64,000 nucleotides of DNA from SFLA01 sp045533895 (GCA_045533895.1 JAZSIT010000045.1:7376-71375); one strand, 5' to 3'; positions 7,236 to 17,262 are shown, counted from the first letter of the stretch. Made by a program: numbers and translations. The notes: generated from the letters alone by a model not told the origin.

Positions 7236-8511
7236 ATTTTACCGCAACATCAAAATATTCAATAGTTACGGGCTGGTTTGCCTGACCCGCAACGTATATT
7301 TTTATTCCGGATATTACCAGATATCCATCGTGTATGCAGGACTTGGGAACGGGAAGAGAGGAAAGGGGAATTTCTATATCTATAGTCTGGTTGGCGATAA
7401 TATCTCCCGTATAAGAATCGGTTTCGCAGTTAAGATAGGGATTGATGCACAGATACTGTCCTTCCGCGTAAGCGTGGGGATAAGCACCGTCAAAATACAA
7501 AAGTATGCTGGCGTTTACGTTGGCGGTGGTGAGGCGGATGCTCAAGGACGCCGAATTCACAGGAACCTTTATGCCCTGAGTATAACAGCACTGGGCATCG
7601 GGCCACAGTCCGTTTGTGTTTCTGAAAACAAGCTTATCTGTAGTATTATCCGAAACGCTGACACGTATGGTGTATCCGTCAACGTACCACATGTCCTTTT
7701 CAAAGGGCGTGAGAGAAGCGCTTTCGCCCGTGGAAAGCAAAACAGAATTATCGTAATTCACCTCAGGCGCATCGGGGTCTCTTTCAAAATTCTCAAGCAT
7801 ATATGCAGTAACGGTATCCGCAAAGACCTTGTTGCCGTTTTCACTTAAATGTATACCGTCTGCGCGGACGATTTGGTTAACGGGATATTTTCCGCATTCG
7901 GCGCGGAGGTCTATAAGATGACAGCCGGTCTCCTCCGCAACGGCACGGGTCATATCGTTATACGTATCCAGCCACTCAAGAATATCTCTGTCGCCGTACA
8001 TGCTCTTGTCCTGACCCTGACTTGCAAAAAACACGTTTACATCAAGAGTGTTGGTGGTAAGCAGTATGGGCACCGCATCAAGCTCGCGTACCTTTTCCAC
8101 AAGGGAAGCCATATTTTTCTTAAACTGCTCGGGCGATACCTTGGGAGTATCCACCGCCGTCATAAGCAGGTCGTTCATGCCGAAGCAAAGAGTAACGTAA
8201 TCGGGGTTGCGGGAGGCAACAAAAGCATCAAACCTTGCAAGACCCTGTGCGCTGGTTATACCGCCTGCCGCGCCGTTAAAAAAACGCATATTGCAGTTTT
8301 CAGCCACAGTCTTGCCCCACGTTCCCAAGGCGGTGATGGAATCCCCAAACACTACCAAAAGAGAATTATCAAGAGAAGCGGGAGTAAAAACGCTTTCCTC
8401 CGAAACGGTATCGGACACGGTGCTTTCAGACACATCCGAAGCATCGCCTCCGGAGGTGCAGGCACACATTAAAAACAAACATGCAAGCATTAGAGCAAAT
8501 ATCCTTTTCAT
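7234..8511 (-). CDS. SGNH/GDSL-family esterase-like lipoprotein
   Basis: Start at MKRIFALMLACLFLMCACTS (AAGGAAG four bases upstream), 425 residues. It has a lipoprotein signal peptide with the lipid Cys at about 18. The SGNH hydrolase blocks are visible: block I VVFGDSITALG (Ser nucleophile) near 60, block II around FFNGAAGG, block III FGMNDL, and block V RADGIHLSENG with the Asp-His pair near residue 240. The last about 170 residues form a separate beta-rich domain, probably carbohydrate-binding-like. Family members deacylate polysaccharides or lipids at the cell surface; the substrate cannot be read. A terminator separates it from the Nudix gene upstream. Confidence 0.85.
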   Translation of the reverse strand: MKRIFALMLACLFLMCACTSGGDASDVSESTVSDTVSEESVFTPASLDNSLLVVFGDSITALGTWGKTVAENCNMRFFNGAAGGITSAQGLARFDAFVASRNPDYVTLCFGMNDLLMTAVDTPKVSPEQFKKNMASLVEKVRELDAVPILLTTNTLDVNVFFASQGQDKSMYGDRDILEWLDTYNDMTRAVAEETGCHLIDLRAECGKYPVNQIVRADGIHLSENGNKVFADTVTAYMLENFERDPDAPEVNYDNSVLLSTGESASLTPFEKDMWYVDGYTIRVSVSDNTTDKLVFRNTNGLWPDAQCCYTQGIKVPVNSASLSIRLTTANVNASILLYFDGAYPHAYAEGQYLCINPYLNCETDSYTGDIIANQTIDIEIPLSSLPVPKSCIHDGYLVISGIKIYVAGQANQPVTIEYFDVAVK

Positions 8512-8537
8512 AATATACTTCCTTTCAAAAAGCAAAA

Positions 8538-8563
8538 TTCCGCCGTTAAAGCAAACGGCGGAA
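8538..8563 (-). terminator. Terminator downstream of the Nudix gene
   Basis: TTCCGCCGTT (8538-8547) pairs with AACGGCGGAA (8554-8563). On the minus strand the stem is followed by TTTTGCTTTTT. Confidence 0.8.
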
Positions 8564-8570
8564 AGTGTTT

Positions 8571-9035
8571 TTATTTATCTTCTCCGCCAAAGGATACGGA
8601 GCGCTGATTCATCACACCCTGATATACATCGCCTGACTTGCCAAGATAAAAATTCTTTATAAGCTTGCGAAGCTCAAGGGGATAAAGGGGTTCTGCGGAA
8701 ATATTATCGATATTAAGCCATTTGGTGCCTACCTGAAATTCATCATACTCAAAGGTATTGTTTTCCAATTCGCCCTTTATCTCGCACAGCACCATAAACT
8801 CAACGCGGTGTTTTTCCTCGCCCTCAAAGGTCTCGCGAATAAACATTATCTCCTTAGGCTCGATATCATAGCCTGCTTCCTCTGCCATCTCGCGCTTGAG
8901 TGTATCGAAAATAAGCTCATCCGGACGCTGTTTACCGCCGGGAAGAGTATAGTATGTACCGTTATTCTGCATCTCGGCAACCAAAAGCTTGTTGCCTTTA
9001 ATTATTATTCCTTTTACGGAATTACGTATAACCAT
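8571..9035 (-). CDS. Nudix hydrolase
   Basis: 154 residues from the ATG giving MVIRNSVKGIIIKGNKLLV; AGAGGTG lies upstream, and the longer frame has no ribosome site. The Nudix box is intact: GGKQRPDELIFDTLKREM-AEEAGY, matching G-x5-E-x7-R-E-U-x-E-E-x-G-U, which binds the metal for hydrolysis of nucleoside diphosphates linked to another moiety. The substrate is not evident; closest in style to ADP-ribose/8-oxo-dGTP type enzymes. Monocistronic, with its own promoter and terminator. Confidence 0.93.
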   Translation of the reverse strand: MVIRNSVKGIIIKGNKLLVAEMQNNGTYYTLPGGKQRPDELIFDTLKREMAEEAGYDIEPKEIMFIRETFEGEEKHRVEFMVLCEIKGELENNTFEYDEFQVGTKWLNIDNISAEPLYPLELRKLIKNFYLGKSGDVYQGVMNQRSVSFGGEDK

Positions 9036-9069
9036 ATATAAATACACCTCTGTAATTATTTCTGATAAC

Positions 9070-9098
9070 AGTAAACAACATTTGACCGCATTTGTCAA
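9070..9098 (-). promoter_or_regulatory. Candidate promoter of the Nudix gene
   Basis: Perfect -35 TTGACA (complement of 9093-9098), 17-bp spacer, weak -10 TTTACT (complement of 9070-9075). Confidence 0.5.
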
Positions 9099-9119
9099 GA
9101 GCAAACAAGCCGAAATTGC

Positions 9120-9148
9120 TTGACTGAAACGAAATAATGGTGTAAAAT
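9120..9148 (+). promoter_or_regulatory. Candidate sigma-A promoter of spoIIR-addB-addA
   Basis: TTGACT at 9120-9125, 17-bp spacer, TAAAAT at 9143-9148, about 70 bp before the spoIIR ATG. I found no convincing forespore (sigma-F/G) promoter. Confidence 0.6.
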
Positions 9149-9218
9149 TTGTATAAGAACTTTGTTTAAGTCTCCTTTGCAGGTGTCAATAATACGGATA
9201 CCGAAAAAGGAGGTATAA

Positions 9219-9791
9219 ATGATGATAACAAAAACAAAGCTTGTTGCCTGCATAACCGCAGTAATACTTACCATTGCCGTATCCCACATAACCTTGCCTG
9301 CAGGGGAAGAAAATATTTACGATAACACCGTAAGATTGCACATACTGGCAAACAGCGATTCGGAATACGACCAACAAATAAAGCTGAAGGTCCGTGACGC
9401 TATTATACAAAACAGCAAAGCCCTTGAAAGTATTACCGATATATCTGTTTTGGAAGATGAAATAATCCGTATTGCCGCTTCGGTTACAGGGGATACAGAG
9501 GTGCGCACTGAATACGGGAAAGAGTATTACGATACCCGCGAATACGAAGGAGTTATGTTCCCCGCCGGAACATATACTTCGCTGAGAGTGATTATAGGTA
9601 ACGGAGAAGGGAAAAACTGGTGGTGCGTGCTGTTTCCGCCGCTGTGCCTTTCTGCCGCTACGGCGCAGGATGCCCTTGAAAGCACGGGTATGAGCGAGGA
9701 TGCAGTTAACGTATTTACAAAAACAGATACGGTGAAATATAAAATAAGATTCCGTATACTTGAAATATTCGGCTTTTTATCAAAGGAGTGA
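9219..9791 (+). CDS. spoIIR: Stage II sporulation protein R
   Basis: SpoIIR is the forespore-secreted signal that triggers SpoIIGA to cleave pro-sigma-E in the mother cell. The 190-residue protein has an N-terminal signal/anchor (MMITKTKLVACITAVILTIA). The family hallmark is TVRLHILANSDSEYDQQIKLKVRDAII at about 37-63, followed by YEGVMFPAGTYTSLRVIIGNGEGKNWWCVLFPPLC. The ATG at 9219 follows AAGGAGG. It lies 6 bp before addB and appears cotranscribed with addBA, which is unusual (see findings). Confidence 0.93.
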   Translation: MMITKTKLVACITAVILTIAVSHITLPAGEENIYDNTVRLHILANSDSEYDQQIKLKVRDAIIQNSKALESITDISVLEDEIIRIAASVTGDTEVRTEYGKEYYDTREYEGVMFPAGTYTSLRVIIGNGEGKNWWCVLFPPLCLSAATAQDALESTGMSEDAVNVFTKTDTVKYKIRFRILEIFGFLSKE

Positions 9792-9797
9792 AAAAAC

Positions 9798-12700
9798 ATG
9801 CTGCACCGCATAATAGGTAAAAGCGGAAGCGGAAAAACCCAAGTTATTATAAACCAAATAAAGGAATGTATTTCCGCAAAGCAGCAGTGTATCGTCATCG
9901 TGCCCGAGCAGCAATCGGTAGCATACGAGAGAAAGCTTTCTGCCGCTTTGGGAGATACCTTTAATATGTACTGCGAGGTGCTTAACTTTGAGCGTCTGCC
10001 CAACCGTGTTTCCAGAGAATACGGAAATTTGGTATCTGCATATATGGACAAGGGCAGCAGAAACGTACTGCTGGCATCTGCAGTGTATTCGGTAAAGGAT
10101 TCTCTTACCGAATACGCACCCGTTTGCGAGGACAACGATTTTATTAAAAAAACAAGCGGACTTATTACCAATCTTAAAATGCGGGGAATAACCGCGTCTG
10201 ACCTTGAGAGCGCGGCGGAGAAGATATCCTCCCCCCGTCTTAAAGGCAAAATAAAGGATATATGCTTAATTCTTAACGCATATTCCGCAATTACCCCTGC
10301 GGGAATGTATGACCCTGACGATGCCCTTACCCACCTTGCACGCAGGCTGGATACACACCCGTTTTTTCTGAACAAATACGTTTTTATTGACGGATGCTAT
10401 ACATATACCGTTCAGGAAACGGAAATTATTAAAAAGATACTTGAACAGGCAAGACAGACCTATATATCCTTCCTCGTTGGCGAGGACCCCGACCTTTACA
10501 AGGAAACAAGCCTTTGCGCGGAGAATATAAAAGCACTTGCTATCAAAACAGAAGATATCGTCCTTGGCGACAACAGGCGCGCAAAGGATGAATGTATTGA
10601 ATACGCGCAGGATTTTCTGTGGGATGCTTCTGCGCCCAAATACGAAAAGAATACCGAAAATATAAAAATAATCTCCGCGTCCGATACCTTTGGTGAAGCC
10701 TCGGCTGTGAGCAGTATCATACATTCTCTCATACGTGACGGATACCGCTACCGCGATATTACCGTTATTACGGGAAGTGCGGGAAATTATGACGGTATAA
10801 TAGACACTGTTCTCTCATCCGACGGGGTGCCCTGCTATATGTCTGTAAAGGACGAGCTTGCCACCAAGCCCGTAGTCTCCTTTGTGCTTTCGGCTTTGGA
10901 GATTGCCGCCACGGATTTTGCGCCCGCCGCTGTAAACAGATACATAAAAAACAGCTTTTGCGCTCTCACCGTAAAGGAAAGAGACCTTATATCCCGTTAC
11001 GCGGATATGTGGGGAATACGGGGAAAACGGTGGTATGACGGAAAACCGTGGATGATGAACCCCGAGGGATACACCAACACGCTTACGGATTATTCTGCCC
11101 ACACCCTTTTGTACGTTAACAAAGCGCGGGACAAAATGATGAATATACTTTTGCCCGTATACGAAACCCTTACTTCTCCCGACCTTACCGTGAGAAGCGG
11201 TGTGGAAGCACTTTACAGCCTGCTTATATCTGCCGAGGCGGACAAACGCCTCCTTGCCCGCGCAAGGGTGTTGCAGGACACGGGTAAGGAACGGGAAAGT
11301 GATATTCTTGCCCAGATATGGGATACTCTTATTGATATTTTCGACCGTCTTGCAGACGTTTGCGGTGACGAAAAGGTTAGCCCCGAAAGACTGCACAGAT
11401 ACTTGCTTTTAATGATACAGTCTCGTTCTGTGGGCGCCATACCGCCGGTAATAGACAGCGTTACGGTAGGCGACGCGCGCCTTATCCGCGCGGAAAACTG
11501 CCGCGCCTGCATACTTATGGGAGTTAACGACGGCGTGTTCCCCAAAGCGCCGGGCAAAAACCCCCTCTTTGACGACACAGAGCTTACCGCGCTGGCAGAG
11601 GCGGGGGCTGAAATTGCCCTGCCCTTTTTCAGACAGCAAAACGAGGAACGCTTTTACTTTACGGCGGCGGTATCCGCCCCTGCGGAAAAGCTGTTTATCA
11701 CCTATCCACGGGGAGACCTTGGCGGTGCATCCCTGCGTCCGTCGGTCGCTGTGATGCGGATGAAAGAGCTTTTCGGAATTACCGAAACCCACTTTGGTGA
11801 CAAGGAAACGGATATGCTTTACTGCATACCTGCGGCAAAAAGACATCTTGGCGGAATTAAAAATCCGTGTATAACCGAAGCGCTTTCAGGGCTTTGGAAA
11901 GAGGATAAAATGTCCCCCATTTACGACGAAACAGCCTTTGTGGAAATGGAGGACACGGTTCTTTCCCTCACCCCCAGCAGAACGGACAAGTATGCATCCT
12001 GCCCATTTTCTTTCTTTGCGCGGTATTTGCTTAAATTGAGAGAGGACAAGAAAGCATCCTTCTCCGCCCCTGAGGTGGGAACATTTATTCACGCAATACT
12101 TGAGGAATTTGTTGCCGCCCGCACGGCAGACGGCATATTTACTCCCCTTCCCGAAAAGGAAGCAAAGGAGGAGGTAGACCGTCTTACCGAAAGCTATATT
12201 CTGTCCGTAGCGGGAGAATATGCGCAGGACAAGCGGTTTATTCACGCAGTAAATAAATTCAAGCGCACGCTGGGTCTGCTTATTAAAAACATATCCGCAG
12301 AGTTTGCGCAAAGTAAGTTCTGCCCCGTGGGATTTGAAGTAAAGATAGGTATGGGCGACCTGCCTGCGGTGAAAATTCCGACCGAAAAGGGAGTGGTGCG
12401 GCTGTGCGGAATTGTTGACCGTACCGACACCGCAGTTATTGACGGAAAAACCTACCTGAGAGTTATTGACTACAAGACGGGAGACAAAAAGTTTTCTCTT
12501 GAAAAAATAGAAAAGGGTCTGGACCTGCAGATGCTTATGTATCTCTTTGCCTGCTGTGCCGCAGACCAAACAGGAAACACCCTGCCTGCAGGAGTATTGT
12601 ATATGCCCGCATCCGCCCCCCTCTTGGACGGAGAAAAGGAATATGAGGATATTGAGCAGGCGGCAATAATGGGAATTAAAAAGAGCGGTCTTGTCCTGGC

Positions 12701-12968
12701 AGACCCCGAAATTATCCGCGCGATGGACGCGGAGGGCGGCGGAATATTTATACCCGCGCGTCTTAAAAAGGACGGCACCGTATCATCGGTGGGCGCAAGT
12801 GCAAAAACACTTGAAGAATTCGATGAATTGCAGGATAAGCTTAAAGACACCATACGTGCTATGGGCGACAGGCTTATATCCGGCGATATGTGTATAAAGC
12901 CTATAAAGGACGGAAGCATAAACGCCTGCAGATATTGCGAATTTAAGGCGTTTTGCAGAAAGCAATAA
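9798..12968 (+). CDS. addB: ATP-dependent helicase/deoxyribonuclease subunit B (AddB)
   Basis: AddB is the second subunit of the AddAB double-strand-break resection enzyme, the RecBCD counterpart of Firmicutes. The 1056-residue protein opens MLHRIIGKSGSGKT with a Walker A motif at 7-14. The C-terminal RecB-type nuclease is marked by VIDYKTG (DYK at 891-893). Four cysteines typical of the AddB iron-sulfur staple are present: C735 (KYASCPFSF) and C1044, C1047 and C1053 (ACRYCEFKAFC). Length is slightly below the usual about 1150. It is followed by addA after 21 bp. Confidence 0.97.
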   Translation: MLHRIIGKSGSGKTQVIINQIKECISAKQQCIVIVPEQQSVAYERKLSAALGDTFNMYCEVLNFERLPNRVSREYGNLVSAYMDKGSRNVLLASAVYSVKDSLTEYAPVCEDNDFIKKTSGLITNLKMRGITASDLESAAEKISSPRLKGKIKDICLILNAYSAITPAGMYDPDDALTHLARRLDTHPFFLNKYVFIDGCYTYTVQETEIIKKILEQARQTYISFLVGEDPDLYKETSLCAENIKALAIKTEDIVLGDNRRAKDECIEYAQDFLWDASAPKYEKNTENIKIISASDTFGEASAVSSIIHSLIRDGYRYRDITVITGSAGNYDGIIDTVLSSDGVPCYMSVKDELATKPVVSFVLSALEIAATDFAPAAVNRYIKNSFCALTVKERDLISRYADMWGIRGKRWYDGKPWMMNPEGYTNTLTDYSAHTLLYVNKARDKMMNILLPVYETLTSPDLTVRSGVEALYSLLISAEADKRLLARARVLQDTGKERESDILAQIWDTLIDIFDRLADVCGDEKVSPERLHRYLLLMIQSRSVGAIPPVIDSVTVGDARLIRAENCRACILMGVNDGVFPKAPGKNPLFDDTELTALAEAGAEIALPFFRQQNEERFYFTAAVSAPAEKLFITYPRGDLGGASLRPSVAVMRMKELFGITETHFGDKETDMLYCIPAAKRHLGGIKNPCITEALSGLWKEDKMSPIYDETAFVEMEDTVLSLTPSRTDKYASCPFSFFARYLLKLREDKKASFSAPEVGTFIHAILEEFVAARTADGIFTPLPEKEAKEEVDRLTESYILSVAGEYAQDKRFIHAVNKFKRTLGLLIKNISAEFAQSKFCPVGFEVKIGMGDLPAVKIPTEKGVVRLCGIVDRTDTAVIDGKTYLRVIDYKTGDKKFSLEKIEKGLDLQMLMYLFACCAADQTGNTLPAGVLYMPASAPLLDGEKEYEDIEQAAIMGIKKSGLVLADPEIIRAMDAEGGGIFIPARLKKDGTVSSVGASAKTLEEFDELQDKLKDTIRAMGDRLISGDMCIKPIKDGSINACRYCEFKAFCRKQ

Positions 12969-12989
12969 AACGGAAGGGAGGAACACAAA

Positions 12990-15900
12990 ATGCCATTTAC
13001 CACAGCGCAGACAAAGGCAATTGAAACACGGGGCGTAAGTCTGGTGGTTTCCGCAGGTGCGGGAAGCGGCAAGACAACGGTAATGACCGAGCGTATCCTC
13101 CGTTCTGTTCTGGACGGAAGGGATATTAACCGATACTTAATAGTAACCTTTACAAAAGCGGCGGCGGCTGACGTAAGAGAAAAGCTGTACCGCGGGCTGA
13201 TGAAGGCGCAGGCGGAGGACCCTAAAAACCGTCACATTGCAAGACAGCTTATGTCACTTCCGTCGGCGGATATATCTACTGTTCACGCCTTTTGCTATTC
13301 AAGGATAAAAGCATCCTTCTCTCTGCTTGGAATTACTCCCGACGTGCGCGCCGCAGACGACACGGAAGCAAACCTTTTGCTTGAAGAAGCAATGGAAAAG
13401 GCTGTAAATGAGGGGTACGAAAAGGAAAAAGAACACTTTTTATTGCTTGCAGACGCATTTTCGGGTAGAAGAAATGATAAAAGACTTGGTGAATCCATGC
13501 TGGCGATGTATAAAAGCCTGCGTGTATACCCCCACCCCTTTGATTTTTTGCAAAAGCTTATAAACGACCTTGAAGCCGACTGCAAAAACAACAGATACGA
13601 GGACACGGCGGTATGCAAAATAATAATGACCGAGGCAAAGGAATGTCTGCTTACCGTGCGCGAACAGGTTTCCGCCTTGTGCAGATTTACCGAGGACGCG
13701 GGCGAAGAGGTTATTATACCCGCGCTGTACGGACTTTTGGAGGAAACCGATAATCTTATTGCCTTGTTCCCTGCAGGTTATTCCGCTGTAAAAGAAAGCC
13801 TAAATTTAATAAAAAATCCCCGTATGCCTGCAAAAGGCTTTGCGGACGAGGGGGCAAAGGAATACATTTCTCAAACAAAAAACGAGATCTTTGAAGAAAT
13901 AAAGAAAATAAAAACAAGGTTTTTCCTGTTTTCCGCAGAAACAAACCTTGCAGATATGAGATATTCCCTTAAAATAATAAAAGCGGCAAAGGAATTTTTG
14001 ACCGAGTTTGATTCTTTATACACCCGATCAAAGGAAAAAACAGGGGTAATTGATTTTCCCGATCAGGAGCACTTAATGCTTTCTCTGCTGGAAAAAGACG
14101 GTATGCCTACTCCCCTTTGCGAGGAATTAAAGCAAAGCTTTGACCAGATCTACGTTGACGAATATCAGGACACAAACCCCTTGCAGGACAGAATATTCTC
14201 ACTCCTTTCGGGGGATAACCGCTTTATGGTTGGCGACGTGAAGCAGAGCATATACCGGTTCCGTTCCGCTCACCCCGATATTTTTATGTCCTACTGCCGT
14301 GTTTTCGGCACGGAAAAATATCCCAAGACCGAAAAGGTGGTATTGCGGGAAAATTTCAGATGCGATAAAAACATTATTGATTTTTGCAACAAGGTGTTTA
14401 CGGGTATTCCCGAGCTTTGCAGACAAATGAACTACACAGACGAAGCACTTGTGTTTTCAAAGGACAAGGACACAGGTAATACCCCCGTCCGTTTTACAGT
14501 AATAACCGGCGGATATGAAATGGATGCAGAGGAAAAGCAGATTGCCGAAGCTACATATATTGCAAACGAAATAAATTCTCTGGTGGGAAAGGAAACAAAA
14601 AACGACGGAACACCTATAAGATACGGCGATATTGCGTTACTGTTTACCGCGCTGAAAAGCAACGTAAGCGTTTACACCAAGGTATTTGAGGAGTGTAACA
14701 TCCCCTGCCGTGCCGAAAAAAGCGAAAGCTTTACAGACAGGCAGGAAATACTGCTGGCAGTAGCTGCGTTAAAGACTATCGACAACCCCACATCGGATAT
14801 TCCTCTGGCGGCTACCATGCGCTCCCCCTTATTTGGCTTTACCGCAGACGAGATGTTAAAGGTGCGCCGCTCGGTTAAGACCGATTGCCTATACGATTGC
14901 GTGCAAGCGGCGGCAAAGGCGTGGAGAAATGACAGGGAAAAGGGAAAACACTACTTTTCCTTCCCGCCCGTGCTTAAAGCAACTCCCATTCCCAGAAGGT
15001 TTCTTAAAGCAGAGGGCGGATATATTTCAAAAGCCTTATCCGATAAATGCAAAAAGCTTCTTTCCCGAATACACACGTGGCGTATCGGTGCGGAGGGAAC
15101 GCCCGCACACCGTTTTATATGGCAGTTTTATAACGAAAGCGGAATTGTTTCCGCCGTGCTTTCCGAAGAAAACGGCGAAAAACGTTACCGCAACCTTATG
15201 CTTTTATACGAATACGCCCGTTCTTACGAAAGTGTTTCCTTTAAGGGATTAAGCGCTTTTTTGAAATATCTTGACAGTGTGGACGGGCTGGAGGAAGCAA
15301 AATCACCCGATGACGGCGGCAACACCGTTAAGCTGATGACTATACACCGCTCCAAAGGACTGGAATTTCCCGTGGTGTTCCTTGCAGATACTGACAGAGC
15401 CTTCCGTCTGCGTGATGGCGGCAACGTATTGATACGCAAGGACGGTATTGGAATAAAGTTTTCCCAATACGACGGTATGGTTGTGAAAAACAACTGTATT
15501 ACCGACAGTTTGCTTATTAAAGAAACTACCGACCAGATATCGGAAGAAGCGCGCAAGCTTTACGTTGCCCTTACCCGTGCAAGAGAAAGACTGTACGTTA
15601 CCGCAAAAAGCGAGGAGATTTCCGACCTTGGCGGTGATATGCGTACCGCACGTTGCCACGGGGACTGGATTGGGGAAAGCGTTGGTACCGAGCCTTGTGA
15701 AGGTTACGTGTTTGAGCAGATAAACGCAGAGGATATACGTCCCATTGCGGCAGACGAAGGCGAAAAAGTGTTTTTGCCCCCCGAAAAGGATATACGCACT
15801 CCCCTTGAGTTTGTGTATACCCACCCCGGCGCGGATATTCCCGCAAAAATATCTGTTTCCGAAATACGCCCCGGTCTTTTGGAGGAAGAAGAATACACCC

Positions 15901-16472
15901 GCACCGTAAAGAGAAGCTCTGTGCTGCGCAAGCCCGCATTTTTGGGAAGTCACGCATTTACTGCGGCGGACAAAGGAACTGCAAGCCATTTGTTTATGCA
16001 GTTTGCGTCCTTTGAAAACGCGGTGGCGCAGGGCGCGGAGGCGGAGGCAAACCGTCTTGCGGAGCGCGGATATATTACTCCCGAGCAATTATCCCTTATG
16101 GATTTTGATGCTATTAATAAGTTCTTTGCTTCCGACCTTTACCGCAGAATGTGCGAAAGCAGTGATATCCACCGCGAAAAACGCTTTTCCGTTGAGGAGA
16201 GTGACAGAGTCGTCGGCGGCACGGGAAAGGAAAAGATACTTGTGCAGGGCGTTATCGACTGCTTCTTCCGTAATCCCGACGGCACCTACACCGTAGTGGA
16301 CTACAAAACAGACCGCGTTAAGGAAAAGGACACCCTTATCGCCCGCCACAAGCCACAGCTTTCCTTTTACGTATCTGCAGTGGAAAGAATGACAGGCGCA
16401 AAAGTATCCAAAGCAGTGCTTTATTCCTTCGCTCTCGGCGAGGAAATTGAAGTAAAAGTGACAAGCATATAA
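12990..16472 (+). CDS. addA: ATP-dependent helicase/nuclease subunit A (AddA)
   Basis: A UvrD/Rep-type 3'-5' helicase with a C-terminal nuclease; it partners AddB in recombinational repair. The 1160-residue protein begins MPFTTAQTKAIETRGVSLVV, then Walker A AGAGSGKTT at 22-30. Other helicase motifs: STVHAFCY, YVDEYQDTNP (Walker B region near 388-397), GDVKQSIYRFR, MTIHRSKGLEFPVVF and VALTRARERL. The nuclease motif VVDYKTD has D1104/K1106. GGAGG precedes the ATG. A strong terminator follows. Confidence 0.97.
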   Translation: MPFTTAQTKAIETRGVSLVVSAGAGSGKTTVMTERILRSVLDGRDINRYLIVTFTKAAAADVREKLYRGLMKAQAEDPKNRHIARQLMSLPSADISTVHAFCYSRIKASFSLLGITPDVRAADDTEANLLLEEAMEKAVNEGYEKEKEHFLLLADAFSGRRNDKRLGESMLAMYKSLRVYPHPFDFLQKLINDLEADCKNNRYEDTAVCKIIMTEAKECLLTVREQVSALCRFTEDAGEEVIIPALYGLLEETDNLIALFPAGYSAVKESLNLIKNPRMPAKGFADEGAKEYISQTKNEIFEEIKKIKTRFFLFSAETNLADMRYSLKIIKAAKEFLTEFDSLYTRSKEKTGVIDFPDQEHLMLSLLEKDGMPTPLCEELKQSFDQIYVDEYQDTNPLQDRIFSLLSGDNRFMVGDVKQSIYRFRSAHPDIFMSYCRVFGTEKYPKTEKVVLRENFRCDKNIIDFCNKVFTGIPELCRQMNYTDEALVFSKDKDTGNTPVRFTVITGGYEMDAEEKQIAEATYIANEINSLVGKETKNDGTPIRYGDIALLFTALKSNVSVYTKVFEECNIPCRAEKSESFTDRQEILLAVAALKTIDNPTSDIPLAATMRSPLFGFTADEMLKVRRSVKTDCLYDCVQAAAKAWRNDREKGKHYFSFPPVLKATPIPRRFLKAEGGYISKALSDKCKKLLSRIHTWRIGAEGTPAHRFIWQFYNESGIVSAVLSEENGEKRYRNLMLLYEYARSYESVSFKGLSAFLKYLDSVDGLEEAKSPDDGGNTVKLMTIHRSKGLEFPVVFLADTDRAFRLRDGGNVLIRKDGIGIKFSQYDGMVVKNNCITDSLLIKETTDQISEEARKLYVALTRARERLYVTAKSEEISDLGGDMRTARCHGDWIGESVGTEPCEGYVFEQINAEDIRPIAADEGEKVFLPPEKDIRTPLEFVYTHPGADIPAKISVSEIRPGLLEEEEYTRTVKRSSVLRKPAFLGSHAFTAADKGTASHLFMQFASFENAVAQGAEAEANRLAERGYITPEQLSLMDFDAINKFFASDLYRRMCESSDIHREKRFSVEESDRVVGGTGKEKILVQGVIDCFFRNPDGTYTVVDYKTDRVKEKDTLIARHKPQLSFYVSAVERMTGAKVSKAVLYSFALGEEIEVKVTSI

Positions 16473-16489
16473 GTTACCATAGTGTAAAA

Positions 16490-16521
16490 ATTCTCCCCGA
16501 GAGAAGCCTCTCGGGGAGAAT
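16490..16521. terminator. Bidirectional terminator between addA and the spoIIQ-like gene
   Basis: Perfect 13-bp arms, TTCTCCCCGAGAG (16491-16503) and CTCTCGGGGAGAA (16508-16520), with a 4-nt loop. On the minus strand it is followed by TTTTTACAC, so it serves the minus gene best, and it also faces addA. Confidence 0.85.
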
Positions 16522-16524
16522 TTA

Positions 16525-17196
16525 CTATTCTGCTTTGTCAAGATACAGAACGGGGTCAACGGCAGTGGTACCCACCTTTACCTCAAAGTGTAGATGGGGC
16601 ACGGAGGCGGATTCGATAATGGCGGTGGAGCCAACGTTACCGATAGTCTGACCTGCCTTGACGGTTGCACCTACGGAGATGCCCTCGGGCAGGGTTTCCT
16701 CAAGATTGGCGTATACGGTTACAAGGTTGCCGGAATGGGTTACCTCCACCACGGTGCCGTAAAATGCATCGTTATACACTGCAGAAACGGTGCCGTCGGT
16801 ATAGCTTACAACCGCGCTTCCTTCATCTGCCGCGATATCAACGCCGCAATGGGTGCGGTAATCCTGCATAGTGGGCGAAAAGACAAGCGCGGTGAGCGAA
16901 TGTGAGGTAATGATACTGCCCGAGACGGGAACCTTGTAGACGGGAACGGTAATTACGTCTGCGGGAACGTCGTTGGGAATATCCGCAACAGGTGTATCGG
17001 ATATTTCGGGAAGCTGGATAGACGGTACGGAAATTTCGGGTATGGAAATTTCGTCACCGCGGTTGATGGAATAAATACTTACTGCCATAACAGCCACAGT
17101 TACCACCGCCGCGCCCAGATAAACGTATGCCGAATACCGCTTGAAAATTTTGTTAAACGGTATCTTCTTAAAATTAAAGCCCTTTTTTTCCTTCAT
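16525..17196 (-). CDS. spoIIQ: M23 (LytM) peptidase-domain protein, SpoIIQ-like
   Basis: 223 residues with a basic cytoplasmic start and one membrane helix at about 22-43, then a proline-rich linker and a LytM domain (about 92-220). The zinc ligands are present: H116 and D120 in THCGVDIA, and H203 in HLHFE, with H201 as the usual partner. SpoIIQ sits in the forespore membrane and forms the channel with mother-cell SpoIIIAH during engulfment; in many clostridia the metal site is kept, as here. The SpoIIQ assignment rests on the architecture and the spoIID gene 66 bp upstream; a general M23 endopeptidase is the alternative. Confidence 0.8.
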   Translation of the reverse strand: MKEKKGFNFKKIPFNKIFKRYSAYVYLGAAVVTVAVMAVSIYSINRGDEISIPEISVPSIQLPEISDTPVADIPNDVPADVITVPVYKVPVSGSIITSHSLTALVFSPTMQDYRTHCGVDIAADEGSAVVSYTDGTVSAVYNDAFYGTVVEVTHSGNLVTVYANLEETLPEGISVGATVKAGQTIGNVGSTAIIESASVPHLHFEVKVGTTAVDPVLYLDKAE

Positions 17197-17262
17197 AAAA
17201 AGAAATCCCCCTTTTATATTTCAGAGTTATTTTACCCATATAAAGGAGGATATATTCAGTAT

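Noticed and set aside
7849..8472. 207-codon open frame on the plus strand
   Set aside because: Antisense to the SGNH lipoprotein; the real frame has a signal peptide and the catalytic blocks.
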